NCBI GenBank assembly: GCA_016721565.1 | Contig: JADKHW010000026.1 | Coordinates: 1-62,956 of the forward strand | Direction: 5' to 3' | From: a bacterium | Lineage (GTDB): Bacteria > Electryoneota > RPQS01 | Length of the DNA stretch: 62,956 nt | Part shown: one piece after another, positions 1 through 8,549 of the stretch | How the letters are laid out: the number at the start of each line of letters is the position of its first letter | Numbering within the stretch: position 1 is the stretch's first letter | Position numbers and translations under genes: made by a program | Notes under the pieces: generated by a model | The model's input: the letters and a program-made list of their open reading frames with translations, nothing else | Told to the model about the DNA's origin: nothing | Database searches by the model: none

Positions 1-97
1 GCGGCGGAATCGTTGAAACTGAATTGAAAGGCAACCGCGTGTTATTGCGAGGGGCAGGCAAGAACGGTGTTGAGAGGCGAATTAGAAATCTAAAAAT

Positions 98-127
98 AAG
101 CCCCGGTCGGTTAGCCGGGGCTTTCTT
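98..127 (+). terminator. Rho-independent terminator
   Basis: Stem AGCCCCGG / CCGGGGCT (99-106 and 115-122) followed by TTCTTC. It probably ends a gene that enters from the left edge; one candidate reading frame stops with TGA at 25-27, but too little of it is present to identify. Confidence 0.7.
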
Positions 128-169
128 CATCCTGATCGCTATTGTTGGCGCGCGGCGACGAGGAGCGAA

Positions 170-772
170 TTACTTCGTACTGCGACTTAAGAGCATCGGC
201 GGAATCAACACATCATCAACTTGATGCACCACTCCGTTATTTGTCAGCTCTTCCTTGCCGGTCAGCTTTGCGCTGCCCACCCAAACGGTGTTGTTCTCAA
301 CGATGATGGTCAGTTCATCCCCCTGAACCGTCGTAAGTCTTTCACCGTTCATCTTAAGCAGATCCGCCTGCGTCAACGCTCTGCCCGGAACGACATGGTA
401 TTGCAGTACCATCTGCAATTTCTTTCCGTCAGCGAGTTTCTGTCGATCAGATTCAGCACAAGCCGCAAACGCTTCATTCGTCGGTGCGAACACCGTCATC
501 GGGCCTTTGCCTTCGAGCGCCTGAACCATCAAGACCCTTCTCGACATTTCCTCGTGAAGTCGGAAAGCTCCTTGTCACAGAGCAGCGGCAATCACGGTTG
601 AGGGTCGTTCAATATTCTGACTGATTTGCGTGTTGTCATCGGCCGCTTGGCCGATGACGCTGGATTGTGCGAAGAGCACTCCTCCGAGAATCAGCATAGC
701 CGCGATAAGTGCGGCGGTGATGCGGTCTCTCAGTCCATCCTTTCCGCAGCATCGAATACTGCACGTGTTCAT
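170..772 (-). CDS. Secreted fasciclin (FAS1) domain protein, frameshifted
   Basis: This encodes a single FAS1 domain, an extracellular adhesion-type fold. It is read in two minus-strand frames. Positions 772 to about 575 give an N-terminus with a hydrophobic segment (ALIAAMLILGGVLFAQS), and 547 to 170 give the FAS1 core. The core contains the first conserved motif TVFAPTNEAFAAC, then YHVVPGRAL and the second motif VHQVDDVLIPP. The start of FAS1 helix 1 (STVIAAALCDKELSDF) runs through the break, so one indel near 550-575 accounts for the split. The restored length of about 200 aa equals the paralogue at 8610-9212, with which it shares DLLKM and TVFAPTN motifs. The start at 772 has a weak ribosome binding site. 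The export signal is inferred from hydrophobicity. Confidence 0.8.
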
Positions 773-1080
773 ATTGGTTGATCAAATCATGTTCAGGTGC
801 GCGCTATAGATTCTACCTCACGAATTTCCGCATGGTTCCATGCAGTGTTGGTATATACGAATATGTGTTGCAACTGCACAACGAATATACAATGAACACT
901 GTTCATTCAATTCGGAGATAAAAGAGAATTCAGTTATTTACGCTTTTCTAATCATTTTCAGGGAACTTAAAGGTAGCCTGAGTGTGTTTAACAAACAGAC
1001 GTGGATGAATGACACGACTCGCCTCGCACTTTGTGATGTAATTTCGTGATGATCAGCAAAGCAATTGATGTGGAGGAGTT
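773..1080. other. Divergent intergenic region
   Basis: No gene seen. It separates the minus-strand fasciclin gene from the plus-strand small membrane-protein genes, so it should hold two promoters. It is AT-rich and contains the repeats described at 857-905. The ribosome binding site GGAGGAG lies just before 1081. Confidence 0.6.
857..905. promoter_or_regulatory. Direct and inverted repeats in divergent promoter region
   Basis: ACGAATAT occurs at 857-864 and again at 881-888, 24 bp apart (about two helical turns). It is followed by the perfect palindrome TGAACA-C-TGTTCA at 893-905. Placement between divergent genes suggests regulator binding. No regulator family is assigned. Confidence 0.3.
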
Positions 1081-1301
1081 ATGCGTACTCTTGGAATTGT
1101 ACTCGCAATCGTAGGGATATTGTTTTTCGTTTTTGATTCGATAGATTTCAAACGCGACAAGAAGGTTCTTGATCTTGGCAGCATCGGAAGTCACCAAGAG
1201 AAACGGAGTCGATTCCGTTGAGCAAAGTGGCTGGCGGCATAATCATTTTCGCAGGTCTCGGTCTCGTGCTGTTTACGACGACCAAGAGCTACAAACGATG
1301 A
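1081..1301 (+). CDS. Small two-helix membrane protein, frameshifted
   Basis: ATG at 1081 follows GGAGGAG. The first frame gives a hydrophobic helix (LGIVLAIVGILFFVF), a short polar stretch with KKVLDLG, and stops at 1219-1221. In the next frame GGIIIFAGLGLVLFTT follows and stops at 1299-1301. One indel near 1190-1200 joins them into a protein of about 73 aa with two membrane helices and a charged middle. This matches a widespread unnamed family of small membrane proteins (helix - KKVVDLG-like - helix) often found near envelope-stress genes. The function is unknown. The next gene starts 13 bp downstream and is broken in the same way. Confidence 0.6.
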
Positions 1302-1314
1302 AAGGCGGTGAATC

Positions 1315-1465
1315 ATGTTGTGGACCATATTCGTAATCTTGATGGTGATGTGGCTGCTTGGAATGGTCACGTCCTACACGCTGGTGGGTTCTTGCACTTT
1401 TACTCGTGATCGCGATAGCAGTGGTACTGATAAGAGTTATCCGGGGTGAAAAACCTTTGGCTTAG
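1315..1465 (+). CDS. lmo0937-family-like small membrane protein, frameshifted
   Basis: ATG at 1315 follows AAAGGCGG. It begins MLWTIFVILMVMWLLGMVT, the hallmark of the roughly 50-residue lmo0937/DUF5670 family of two-helix membrane proteins. After an indel near 1385-1392 the second helix (LALLLVIAIAVVLIRVI) and the tail RGEKPLA run in the next frame to TAG at 1463-1465. The family is common in stress-responsive small operons and has no known biochemical role. It is probably co-transcribed with the gene at 1081. Confidence 0.65.
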
Positions 1466-1496
1466 CAGACCAATGTAATCGCTGACCGCGACATAG

Positions 1497-1525
1497 GGCG
1501 GGTCGAAAGACCCGCCTCGTCCATT
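1497..1525 (+). terminator. Hairpin, probable terminator of the small-gene operon
   Basis: GGCGGGTC - GAAA - GACCCGCC (1497-1516) is a perfect 8-bp stem on a GAAA tetraloop. The following T content is modest. The stem sequence belongs to the same GGCGGGTC/GACCCGCC family as the repeats at 5093 and 7683. Confidence 0.5.
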
Positions 1526-1564
1526 TTGTTGCGATTTTACAACCTACTAAATATGCTTAGTCTA

Positions 1565-1592
1565 TTGCGGGTCACGATTACGGGTCTATATT
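1565..1592 (+). promoter_or_regulatory. Probable sigma-70 promoter
   Basis: TTGCGG, 16 bp, TATATT. It lies about 60 bp upstream of the T9SS cargo gene at 1654. The -10 is strong and the -35 weak. Confidence 0.45.
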
Positions 1593-1653
1593 GCATGTTG
1601 TAATGTGCAGGATTCACGACAATTGTTGAAACCCCGTGAAAGGTGGCCGCAGG

Positions 1654-3360
1654 ATGAGAGTAAGGCTATTGGTTTTATTGTGATAAGTACGGTCAGCTTC
1701 GCAGGCCCCTCAATCGACTGGGAGCATCAGGACCAAGTCGGCTCGGATTTTCGCGCTTTAAGCCTCCGCGAGGTCGGGATAGGGGAGGTGGTCTCGGCGG
1801 GTTTCACGAACATCAACTTTGACTATGACGTCTACGTCCGCAAGCTGTTCGCCGACGGAACGGTCGAGTGGAGCACCCAGATTGTCTCAAGCGCCGACGA
1901 GCAAGGCACGGGGATTTCGCTCTCCGCAGGCAGCGGCTATGCCGTGTGCGGCTGGCAGAGTTCGTTTGGCGGCCCTGCGGATTTCATTCTCAGACTTCTG
2001 AACTCGTCGGGTACGCTTACAAACAGTTTCAGCTACGGAACCGCTGACGACGAAGTAGCTAACGACATTCAGACCACGAGCGACCTCGGCTACATCATGT
2101 GCGGCTATCGTGAGCAAATTGCTTCGGGTCGCGATTTTCATTTGGTCAAGACCGACTTCGCCGGCACGGTGCTCTGGACAAAAACCTACGGCGGTCCGGC
2201 GGAAGATGTCGCTCACGCAGTAGAGCAAACTCCCGACGGCGGTTACATCGTCGTCGGTGAAACGCAAAGCTTCGGTTTCGGTGGCTCAGATGTCTGGATG
2301 TTGCGGCTTGACGCGAACGGAGATTCGCTGTGGTCGTGGGCCTTCTTGTCTCCCAACGATGAAGTTGGTTACGGAGTGGCCTTGACCAACGACGGCGGAT
2401 TATTCGTCACCGGTTATCAATTTGATTTTGTGGATCAAGACGTTTTGTTGATCAAAGTTGCGGGCAACGCGGCCTTTGAGTGGTACGCGCTGTTTGACAA
2501 CGGCGGCTTCGATGTCGGCTACGACGTTGCCGCGTGCTCAGACGACGGCTTTGTCGTGTGCGGCAGATCAGACGGCGCGGGCAGTGACGATGCAGTAGTT
2601 TGGAAGTTCGACGAAATCGGCCAGCACTATTGGACAGTCACAGCCGGAGATATTTCCGGTGACGGCTCGTTTGAAATTCGTCAGCTTGCCAGCGGTGGTT
2701 ACATCTTCTGCGGCTACGTCGCGAATCCATTTCAAGAAGCCATCAACTGGTACGTCGTAAAACTTCAGCCGGACACTCCGCTCGACGGGCCGTTGCCTGT
2801 AGAGCTGATGAGTTTTGGAGCCGTATCGGTTGCTGACGGAATCGAACTGAATTGGGAAACCGCGAGCGAAACAAATGTATCGAGTTTTGAGATTTGGCGC
2901 GCCGAAGGAAACGACTTCAGCTTGTTGACGGAAATCGGCAGACGCGGCAACTCAACATCTGGCGCACAATACACGTTTGTAGATAACACAGTCACGGAAA
3001 ACACGCCATACAGCTATTTTCCCTGTTAAATCTGGACGGATCACGTGACGAGTTGCGTGAGCACACAGTTACAGCCAGTTGGGATGGAGCGGCGGCGCTT
3101 CCTGAAGAGTTTACCTCAAGGCCTATCCGAATCCGTTTAATCCGACGACGACGATTGAGTTCACGATGCCCGAAGCAGGTAACGTGTCGCTCACCATTTT
3201 CGACAACACAGGAAGATTGGTGGAGACGATGACCCGCGCCGCAAATGCGGGCACGGTCACTTTCGAGTGGAAAGCAGAGGGGAAAACATCGGGCGTCTAC
3301 TATGCGAGAGTTGAGGCATTGGAGGTCGCTAAGGCCCGCAAACTTATCCTGTTGAAATAA
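1654..3360 (+). CDS. T9SS-sorted beta-propeller-like secreted protein, frameshifted
   Basis: A large exported protein in three parts. First comes an N-terminal hydrophobic leader (MRVRLLVLL, then ISTVSFAG after an indel near 1680). Then come six or so repeats of about 50 residues carrying DGGYIVVGET, GGSDVWMLRLDANGDSLW and similar motifs, a propeller-like repeat common in FCB exoproteins. Then comes a fibronectin-like module starting LPVELMSFGAV, with NWETASETNVSSFEIW. The C-terminus is the T9SS sorting domain (YPNPFNPTTTIEFTMPEAG through RKLILLK). Two further indels near 3026 and 3107 are obvious because the same segment is intact in the neighbour at 4512-5030. The start is uncertain; ATG 1654 is chosen over GTG 1605 because it opens a signal peptide. 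The protein is likely surface-attached or secreted. Its ligand is unknown. Confidence 0.8.
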
Positions 3361-3402
3361 CTGGCTTAGTCTAAGCACTTCGTTGGCAGAGGCACATAGT
3401 AT

Positions 3403-3430
3403 GCGGCGGCTCGATCTCGAGTCGCCGCTT
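3403..3430 (+). terminator. Rho-independent terminator
   Basis: GCGGCGGCTCGA - TC - TCGAGTCGCCGC then TTTTGTTT, 43 bp after the stop codon at 3360. Confidence 0.8.
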
Positions 3431-3446
3431 TTGTTTCAGCCGAGTC

Positions 3447-3475
3447 TTGCTTTGTGACGTAAAACGATTTATCTT
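3447..3475 (+). promoter_or_regulatory. Probable sigma-70 promoter
   Basis: TTGCTT, 17 bp, TATCTT, upstream of the gene at about 3513. The same TTGCTT -35 occurs at 32058. Confidence 0.5.
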
Positions 3476-3512
3476 AGATCATGTTCCAAAGAAAGTTCAT
3501 ATCGGCCGGAGG

Positions 3513-5030
3513 ATGAGACGAAGAACTCACTGTTGATTATTGTAATGTTTGGGGTTGTGTAGCATCACAATGGCGCAGGACAGATTTAATGTGAGTTTGC
3601 TGGATCGTTACACTGCCGCCACAATCCGAACGGTAAGAGTTGAGTCGGGAATAGCTTATGTAATGCGCGAACTTAACGGCTTGGATATTCTTGACGTTTC
3701 TAACCCAATTGACATTCAGTTGCTGCGACATATGGCATTAGCCGGCTTTACCAACGACGCGGTTGTCAGTGGCGATAGACTGTACCTGACTTCCGTTACG
3801 ACGGCGTCCAGATCTATGATCGAACCGATCCGGATAGTCTTGTCTTGTTAGGTACTTTTGATACTCCGGGCATGGCACTTGTTGTGAAGGAGTCGGAAGG
3901 CATTCTCTACCTTGCAGATGGTGACGCACTTAGAATTTATGACGTCTTGGATCCTGAGTTGCCGGAGTTAATTGGAACTCTCGCGTTACCGGGCACAATG
4001 GTCGATATTCAACTTGAATTGCCGTTGGCCTACGTTTCCGGATCGCTGGGTGGCCTTCATGTTGTTGATGTCTCTAATCCATTCGATCCGGTTTTGGTTT
4101 CGACTGTCAACACGCCCGGTGCTGCGCACGGAGCGGTGATTCACAATGGTTTTGCGTACATCGGCGATTACTGGGGCTTGGCGATTTGCGACGTCTCGAA
4201 TCCGGCCGCTCCAATAAGCTATCCAAGTCTTCCGCTGCCACACATCAGTTGGGATGCGGCTGTGCTTAATGATACCTTGTATGGGGAATGGCAATTTTGG
4301 ACTCAAAGTTTTTGAATTGACGGATCCAACTGTTCCGCACCTAATCGGCTGGTATGATCCTCCGACTGGAATTTCAGGTCGAACTGTAATTGAGGACGGA
4401 CACGTTTTCGTGGCTGAATGGGACAGGCTCGCAATTTACCAGTGGGGAGATAGCGTGTTGCCTGTTGAACTATTGGATTTTTCAGGCGAATCCGTTTGAA
4501 ACGGCATTCGTTTGCAGTGGGAAACCGCGAGCGAAACAAATGTATCGAGTTTTGAGATTTGGCGCGCCGAAGGAAACGACTTCAGCTTATTGACGGAAAT
4601 CGGCAGACGCGGCAACTCAACATCGGGTGCGCAATACACGTTTGTAGATCAAGCCGTTTCCGAACACACGTCGTACAGCTATTTTCTCACCGTGTTAAAT
4701 CTGGACGGATCGCGCGAAGAGTTGCGCGAGCGCATGGTCACGGCGGCGTGGAGCGGAGCAGCGGCGGTGCCTGAAGAGTTTACCCTCAAGGCCTATCCGA
4801 ATCCGTTTAATCCGACGACGACGATTGAGTTCACGATGCCCGAAGCAGGTAACGTGTCGCTCACGATTTTCGACAACACAGGAAGATTGGTGGAGACAAT
4901 GACACGCGCCGCAAATGCAGGCACGGTCACTTTCGAGTGGAATGCAGAGGGCAGAACGTCAGGGACGTACTTCGCCAGAGTGTCAAGTTCAGGAGTGAAT
5001 CGCGTTGTCCCGCTGGTCCTGTTGAAATAG
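3513..5030 (+). CDS. T9SS-sorted LVIVD-repeat secreted protein, frameshifted
   Basis: Consecutive frames 3549-3851, 3845-4315, 4254-4499 and 4512-5030 join into one protein of about 500 aa. It has a signal-like start (NSLLIIVMFGVV), then LVIVD-type propeller repeats (GLDILDVSNPIDIQLL, GLHVVDVSNPFDPVLV, GLAICDVSNPAAPISY, VFELTDPTVPHLIGWY). A LPVELLDF fibronectin-like module (WETASETNVSSFEIW) and a complete T9SS sorting domain (YPNPFNPTTTIEFTMPEAG to VPLVLLK) follow. Breaks lie near 3530-3555, 3792, 4277 and 4499. GGAGG directly abuts ATG 3513, so the true start may have been damaged by an indel. The last 500 bp are almost identical to the end of the preceding gene. It is likely a surface binding protein. 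Confidence 0.78.
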
Positions 5031-5053
5031 AAAATAGCAAAGAGAAAAGTATC

Positions 5054-5088
5054 AAAAAACGGCGACCCCTCGGTCGCCGTTTTTTATT
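5054..5088 (+). terminator. Rho-independent terminator
   Basis: AAAAAACGGCGACC / GGTCGCCGTTTTTT (5054-5067 and 5072-5085) with a T tail, 24 bp after the stop at 5030. Confidence 0.92.
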
Positions 5089-5092
5089 GTAT

Positions 5093-5232
5093 CGTAGTGG
5101 CGGGTCTTGACCCGCCTACCATTAATTCTTCCGCATCATAGTAGAGGCGGCAGAACAGGCGGCCTGTCCCGTAGGGATGCCGCCCGCGCCAAGCAACCAC
5201 GCAATTTGTAGGGGCGGATGGCAATCCGCCCG
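5093..5232. repeat. REP-like palindromic repeat cluster
   Basis: 5093-5116 carries GTAGTGG then GGCGGGTC-TT-GACCCGCC. A 22-bp identical copy begins at 7683 and a variant (GTAGTGGCAGACC-TT-GGTCTGCC) at 7649. Further on, GGGGCGGAT-GGCA-ATCCGCCCGCG (about 5212-5232) repeats the same design with another stem. These look like dispersed non-coding palindromes. Confidence 0.6.
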
Positions 5233-5373
5233 CGTCAAGCAATATCCATTATCCGAGTCGTAAGCAGCTACGTCGCCGCAGCGTGGAAAGTGGTTTCGCA
5301 TCTGCAACTTGTTTCGCGCAAGGTAAATAAGAAACCAAAACTTAGCATTTTTTCAAAAAATGATTCACAGCAC

Positions 5374-5402
5374 TTGACAAACTCTGAACAAGGCATTACA
5401 TT
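5374..5402 (+). promoter_or_regulatory. Sigma-70 promoter
   Basis: TTGACA, 17 bp, TACATT. It drives the Cys-rich/beta-helix pair at 5496-7624. Transcription would start near 5409. Confidence 0.75.
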
Positions 5403-5409
5403 GAATCAT

Positions 5410-5441
5410 CAGCAACTCGGTGCACCAGCAACTCGGTGCAC
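5410..5441. repeat. Two perfect 16-bp tandem repeats at the transcription start
   Basis: CAGCAACTCGGTGCAC is repeated exactly at 5410-5425 and 5426-5441, immediately downstream of the -10 element at 5397-5402. Confidence 0.8.
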
Positions 5442-5495
5442 TCTGGAACAAGGCTTAGGGAGCCGGACAATTTCTTCATAGTTCAGGAGGCCGCC

Positions 5496-5994
5496 ATGAG
5501 TAAAGCACCTTCCATCTATTCCGCAACGGTTATCCTTGCGGTTTTTTTGTGCCCTCGGAATGATGCAAAGCGAAGCAAATGCCTGTACAGAATGTCTCTG
5601 TTTTCCCGGCGATAACACATGCTCAGATGTCCCTTGCAGTCCAAACACAACCGCTAATTGTGTTCGTACAGAATTCACGCCTGCGTGCACGGGAACGTAC
5701 TTATTCAATACCGAGACACGCTGCACCGGCGGTGCACTTTGCTTCAATTGCCAGGCTTGCGCAAACATTTTCAAGATTTCCGGCGGTACTGAGTACTTCT
5801 TGGCAAACAGCCACATTAATGATTGTGATCATGGATACTGCAAGAATACAGCTGTTACAACGGTTGATTTGATTGCAGGAGGAACCTATGTAATTTATGT
5901 TTGCAAGGTCGTATGCCCGGTTCCTGCAAACTTGACTTGCGAAAACTGCCCAACACCTGCACCGCTTACGCCTGCGTGTCATTCGGTGCGTTGA
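5496..5994 (+). CDS. Small secreted Cys-rich protein, frameshifted
   Basis: ATG at 5496 follows TTCAGGAGG. The leader MSKAPSIYSATVILAVFL runs into a seven-T run at about 5541-5548, where one indel shifts the frame. The mature part then reads to 5994 and gives about 165 aa. It has a signal peptide ending near MMQSEANA and then about 19 cysteines in CxxC-like pairs (CTECLC, CFNCQAC, CENCP). The segment with GTEYFLAN, TTVDL and VIYVCKVVC resembles GSEVWRREN, TTVDY and IRIEVEC in the 33518 protein, so the two are probably homologues. It lies 19 bp before a beta-helix T9SS gene. Disulphide-stabilised and exported; function unknown. Confidence 0.7.
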
Positions 5995-6013
5995 CTGTGA
6001 TCTGTTCAGCCCC

Positions 6014-7624
6014 ATGATTTTGCATCTGATACGAATGGGCGCCGCAATGGCTGTGTTATTCTTTCGTCCGACACAAGCCGCTACGTTGCATGTGCCGGAC
6101 GAGTATGCAACCATACAGGACGCGCTTGATTCGACAAGCGCCTTTGATACAGTGTTAGTTGCGCCTGGCATCTATCATGAATTCTTGATTGGGCCAGATC
6201 ACTCTTTTACGCTTGCTGGTTGGTATCAGGCTGACACTGTCGCTAATCTTCGTACCTTGCTCGACCCGATTCCACAGGCAGCAATAGATACACCCTCTGT
6301 ATTCGTTGTAACAGGTGATACTGCAGTCGTCACCAACATCGCATTCTATAATAGACCTGAACTTCGTCAGCTTGATGGGCCAACACGATCAGGTGGAATT
6401 GAGAATGACGCTGATCTGATTCGGGTCGAGAATTGCAGGTTTGACTCCGTTTCTTCGGCTATTGAAGGAGGTCAAAATATTGTCGTGTCCAACTGCACGT
6501 TTGCCGGGTGCGTCGGTCCCTGCATTCAACCGGATCTTGGTGGCCGTCTATCCACAACCGACAGCTATTTTGAAGCTAGTGCGTATGCACTCGTATTCGT
6601 CTATAACAATTCGCGAATTGAAAACTGTGTCTTTGCCTGCAACACATTGCAGGCGCACTTTCTTGTAATACACGGATCAAACATTTTGATTGACAGCTGT
6701 CGGTTTGGTCCGTGTGTCGGCGCATTCTGGGCGTTAGATATTGTCCCGATTACCGACGTAGTCATTCAAGACTGCCTCTTTGAAGGACTTGACCGTGTCT
6801 ATAGTATAATCGCTGTGGGAGCAATTTGTGACAGAATCAGCGGCGTGCCTGTAACCATCCGAGGCAACACGTTTAGAGACAATCATAATATCGGTCCAGC
6901 CAGCGGTGTGCTTGCAATTACAATGCAATGCGCTGTGCAGCCTCATGGATACTTGGGAGTTATTGAGAACAACGCCTTCCTCGATGGATCGTCAAATGTT
7001 CTCACAGCAGGAGTTCATTCTCTGCAAAGCTCGCTCGACATTCGCAACAATACGTTTGCTGATCTCGATCCTGCAAACTTACCTGACATTCTCGCTGAAG
7101 GTACCTCGGAAGACACAATCTTTGCGCGCGATAACTCTCTCTTCCCTCCCGGCCTTGCCGCATCCAGAACTAACAGCTATTTCGACGCACGCGAAAACTG
7201 GTGGGGCGATTCCACCGGCCCCTATAACATCAACGAAAACCCTGAAGGGCAAGGCTCAGAAGTTGCGAATGGAGTGTTGTTTGTCCCGTGGCTAACGCAT
7301 CCACCGGATACCACAACGGACACTAATCACGTCTCGATTGAAGAACCGCTCATTCTTCAACCATCTTCTTTCGCCTTATCCGCCTACCCCAACCCCTTTA
7401 ATGCAACGACGACACTTCAAATAGAAGTACCTCACTCGGGAACATATGAAGTAGTTCTCTACAACATCACCGGAAGAGAAGTTGCAAATCTATTCTCAGG
7501 CAACATTCTTTCACATCAAACCATCCGCGTAAACGCAGAGCAATTTTCCAGCGGAGTCTATTTCGCCCAACTGAGATCACCAGCAGGCCCGTTAACCACA
7601 ACGAAACTGCTTTTGCTAAAGTAG
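6014..7624 (+). CDS. T9SS-sorted right-handed beta-helix protein
   Basis: An intact 536-aa reading frame. The signal peptide (about 1-23) ends in TQAATLHVP. Residues about 24-60 (HVPDEYATIQDALDST, DTVLVAPGIYHE) are the N-terminal cap typical of parallel beta-helix proteins of the pectate-lyase/PbH1 type. They are followed by PbH1-like coils with regularly spaced N and C residues (VENCRF, VSNCTFAGC, IENCVF, IDSCRF, IQDCLF). The helix ends with the YFDARENWWGDSTGP motif seen at the close of such domains. The last 75 residues form a T9SS sorting domain (YPNPFNATTTLQIEV to KLLLLK). No polysaccharide-lyase catalytic residues can be assigned, so an adhesin or structural role is as likely as an enzyme. 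Paralogue at 33948. Confidence 0.88.
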   Translation: MILHLIRMGAAMAVLFFRPTQAATLHVPDEYATIQDALDSTSAFDTVLVAPGIYHEFLIGPDHSFTLAGWYQADTVANLRTLLDPIPQAAIDTPSVFVVTGDTAVVTNIAFYNRPELRQLDGPTRSGGIENDADLIRVENCRFDSVSSAIEGGQNIVVSNCTFAGCVGPCIQPDLGGRLSTTDSYFEASAYALVFVYNNSRIENCVFACNTLQAHFLVIHGSNILIDSCRFGPCVGAFWALDIVPITDVVIQDCLFEGLDRVYSIIAVGAICDRISGVPVTIRGNTFRDNHNIGPASGVLAITMQCAVQPHGYLGVIENNAFLDGSSNVLTAGVHSLQSSLDIRNNTFADLDPANLPDILAEGTSEDTIFARDNSLFPPGLAASRTNSYFDARENWWGDSTGPYNINENPEGQGSEVANGVLFVPWLTHPPDTTTDTNHVSIEEPLILQPSSFALSAYPNPFNATTTLQIEVPHSGTYEVVLYNITGREVANLFSGNILSHQTIRVNAEQFSSGVYFAQLRSPAGPLTTTKLLLLK

Positions 7625-7652
7625 GTTCGCAACCGTTGCCAATATCCGTAGT

Positions 7653-7679
7653 GGCAGACCTTGGTCTGCCTTCTTTTTT
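7653..7679 (+). terminator. Terminator formed by a REP-like palindrome
   Basis: GGCAGACC-TT-GGTCTGCC followed by TTCTTTTTT, 29 bp after the stop at 7624. The palindrome shares its GTAGTGG prefix with the repeats at 5093 and 7683. Confidence 0.8.
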
Positions 7680-7682
7680 GGA

Positions 7683-7704
7683 CGTAGTGGCGGGTCTTGA
7701 CCCG
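7683..7704. repeat. REP-like palindromic repeat
   Basis: 22 bp identical to 5093-5114 (GTAGTGG then GGCGGGTC-TT-GACCCG). Confidence 0.7.
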
Positions 7705-7774
7705 ACCGCCCACAACCCCTGTCCCCGTCCTACGCCGCCGAGCGGGGATTTAGCAAAACGGTTCCCCGCCGGAA

Positions 7775-7831
7775 TCTGCTTCTGGCTCCCCTTCTCCATT
7801 CACGGGGAAGGGGCCGGGGGATGGGGTCTGG
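7775..7831. repeat. Interspersed G/C-rich repeat, copy 1
   Basis: Begins TCTGCTTCTGGCTCCCC and ends GGGGCCGGGGGATGGGGTCT, with internal CCCCTTCTCC/GGGGAAGGGG pairing around a short spacer. A second copy is at 8030-8092. Confidence 0.65.
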
Positions 7832-8029
7832 AAAGAGGCAAAGGATGGGGGTCTGCCTCCCCAAACCCCAACTTTTTCCCTAATATCAATTTGAACAAAT
7901 GTTTACTAAGTTCAATAAAATGAAAATAACACTTGCCCAGACGTTCAAAGTATCGTATATTGTACCCAGCTAACCAATCAAAGCTCAACCTGACTCACCC
8001 GTGCTAGCCGGGTAAGTTCATTCACTCCT

Positions 8030-8092
8030 TCTGCTCTCCTTCTGGCTCCCCTTTCTCCATTTATGGGGAAAGGGGCCGGGGGATAGGGGTCT
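8030..8092. repeat. Interspersed G/C-rich repeat, copy 2
   Basis: Same unit as 7775-7831: CTTCTGGCTCCCCTTTCTCC, then GGGGAAAGGGGCCGGGGG and ATAGGGGTCTG. It differs by single-base insertions in homopolymers and by the spacer. Confidence 0.65.
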
Positions 8093-8549
8093 GCTGTCAA
8101 AGGGGCTGTGAAGAATAAGCAATCAACAAAAACGTCCTATGAAATGAGTCTTGAAAATAGATCAACACATTCGGACGAACCTACTAAAATCCCCCGGACA
8201 ACCGAGGGGACATTCGGGTGTCAATCACCCCGTACAGGTGCCATTATAGGAATACCGCCTGTTTTTTCGCATGAACCATTCTCTTAGCTGTCTGAACAAC
8301 ATCCTAAGATTGACCGACTTTGATACCGCCGTGCGAACTTTATACTCCCTACCATGGAGTGAGAATATTTGAACAGCACGGCGAGGTGAATAAGCAGATG
8401 AATGCGGATGCGTACGACCGCCTTCAACTGTCACCAAAATCCCACCCAATTCCTCCTTACAACCCCACTTGCCTTTCAAATTTTCCCCTCAAAACACACG
8501 CCGACAATCCCAAAGCACAAGCGAAGCGCAAAAGAGTGCCTAACAAGCA

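Larger units (their letters stand above)
5031..5495. other. Intergenic region with repeats and promoter
   Basis: No gene seen. It contains the terminator at 5054, a run of palindromic repeat remnants at 5093-5232 and the promoter of the Cys-rich gene at 5374. Confidence 0.6.

Noticed and set aside
24..224. 66-residue plus-strand open frame at the left edge
   Set aside because: It runs straight through a strong terminator at 98-127 and has no domain or ribosome binding site.
8225..8479. 84-residue minus-strand open frame
   Set aside because: No homology-like motifs and no ribosome binding site; composition unlike neighbouring proteins.
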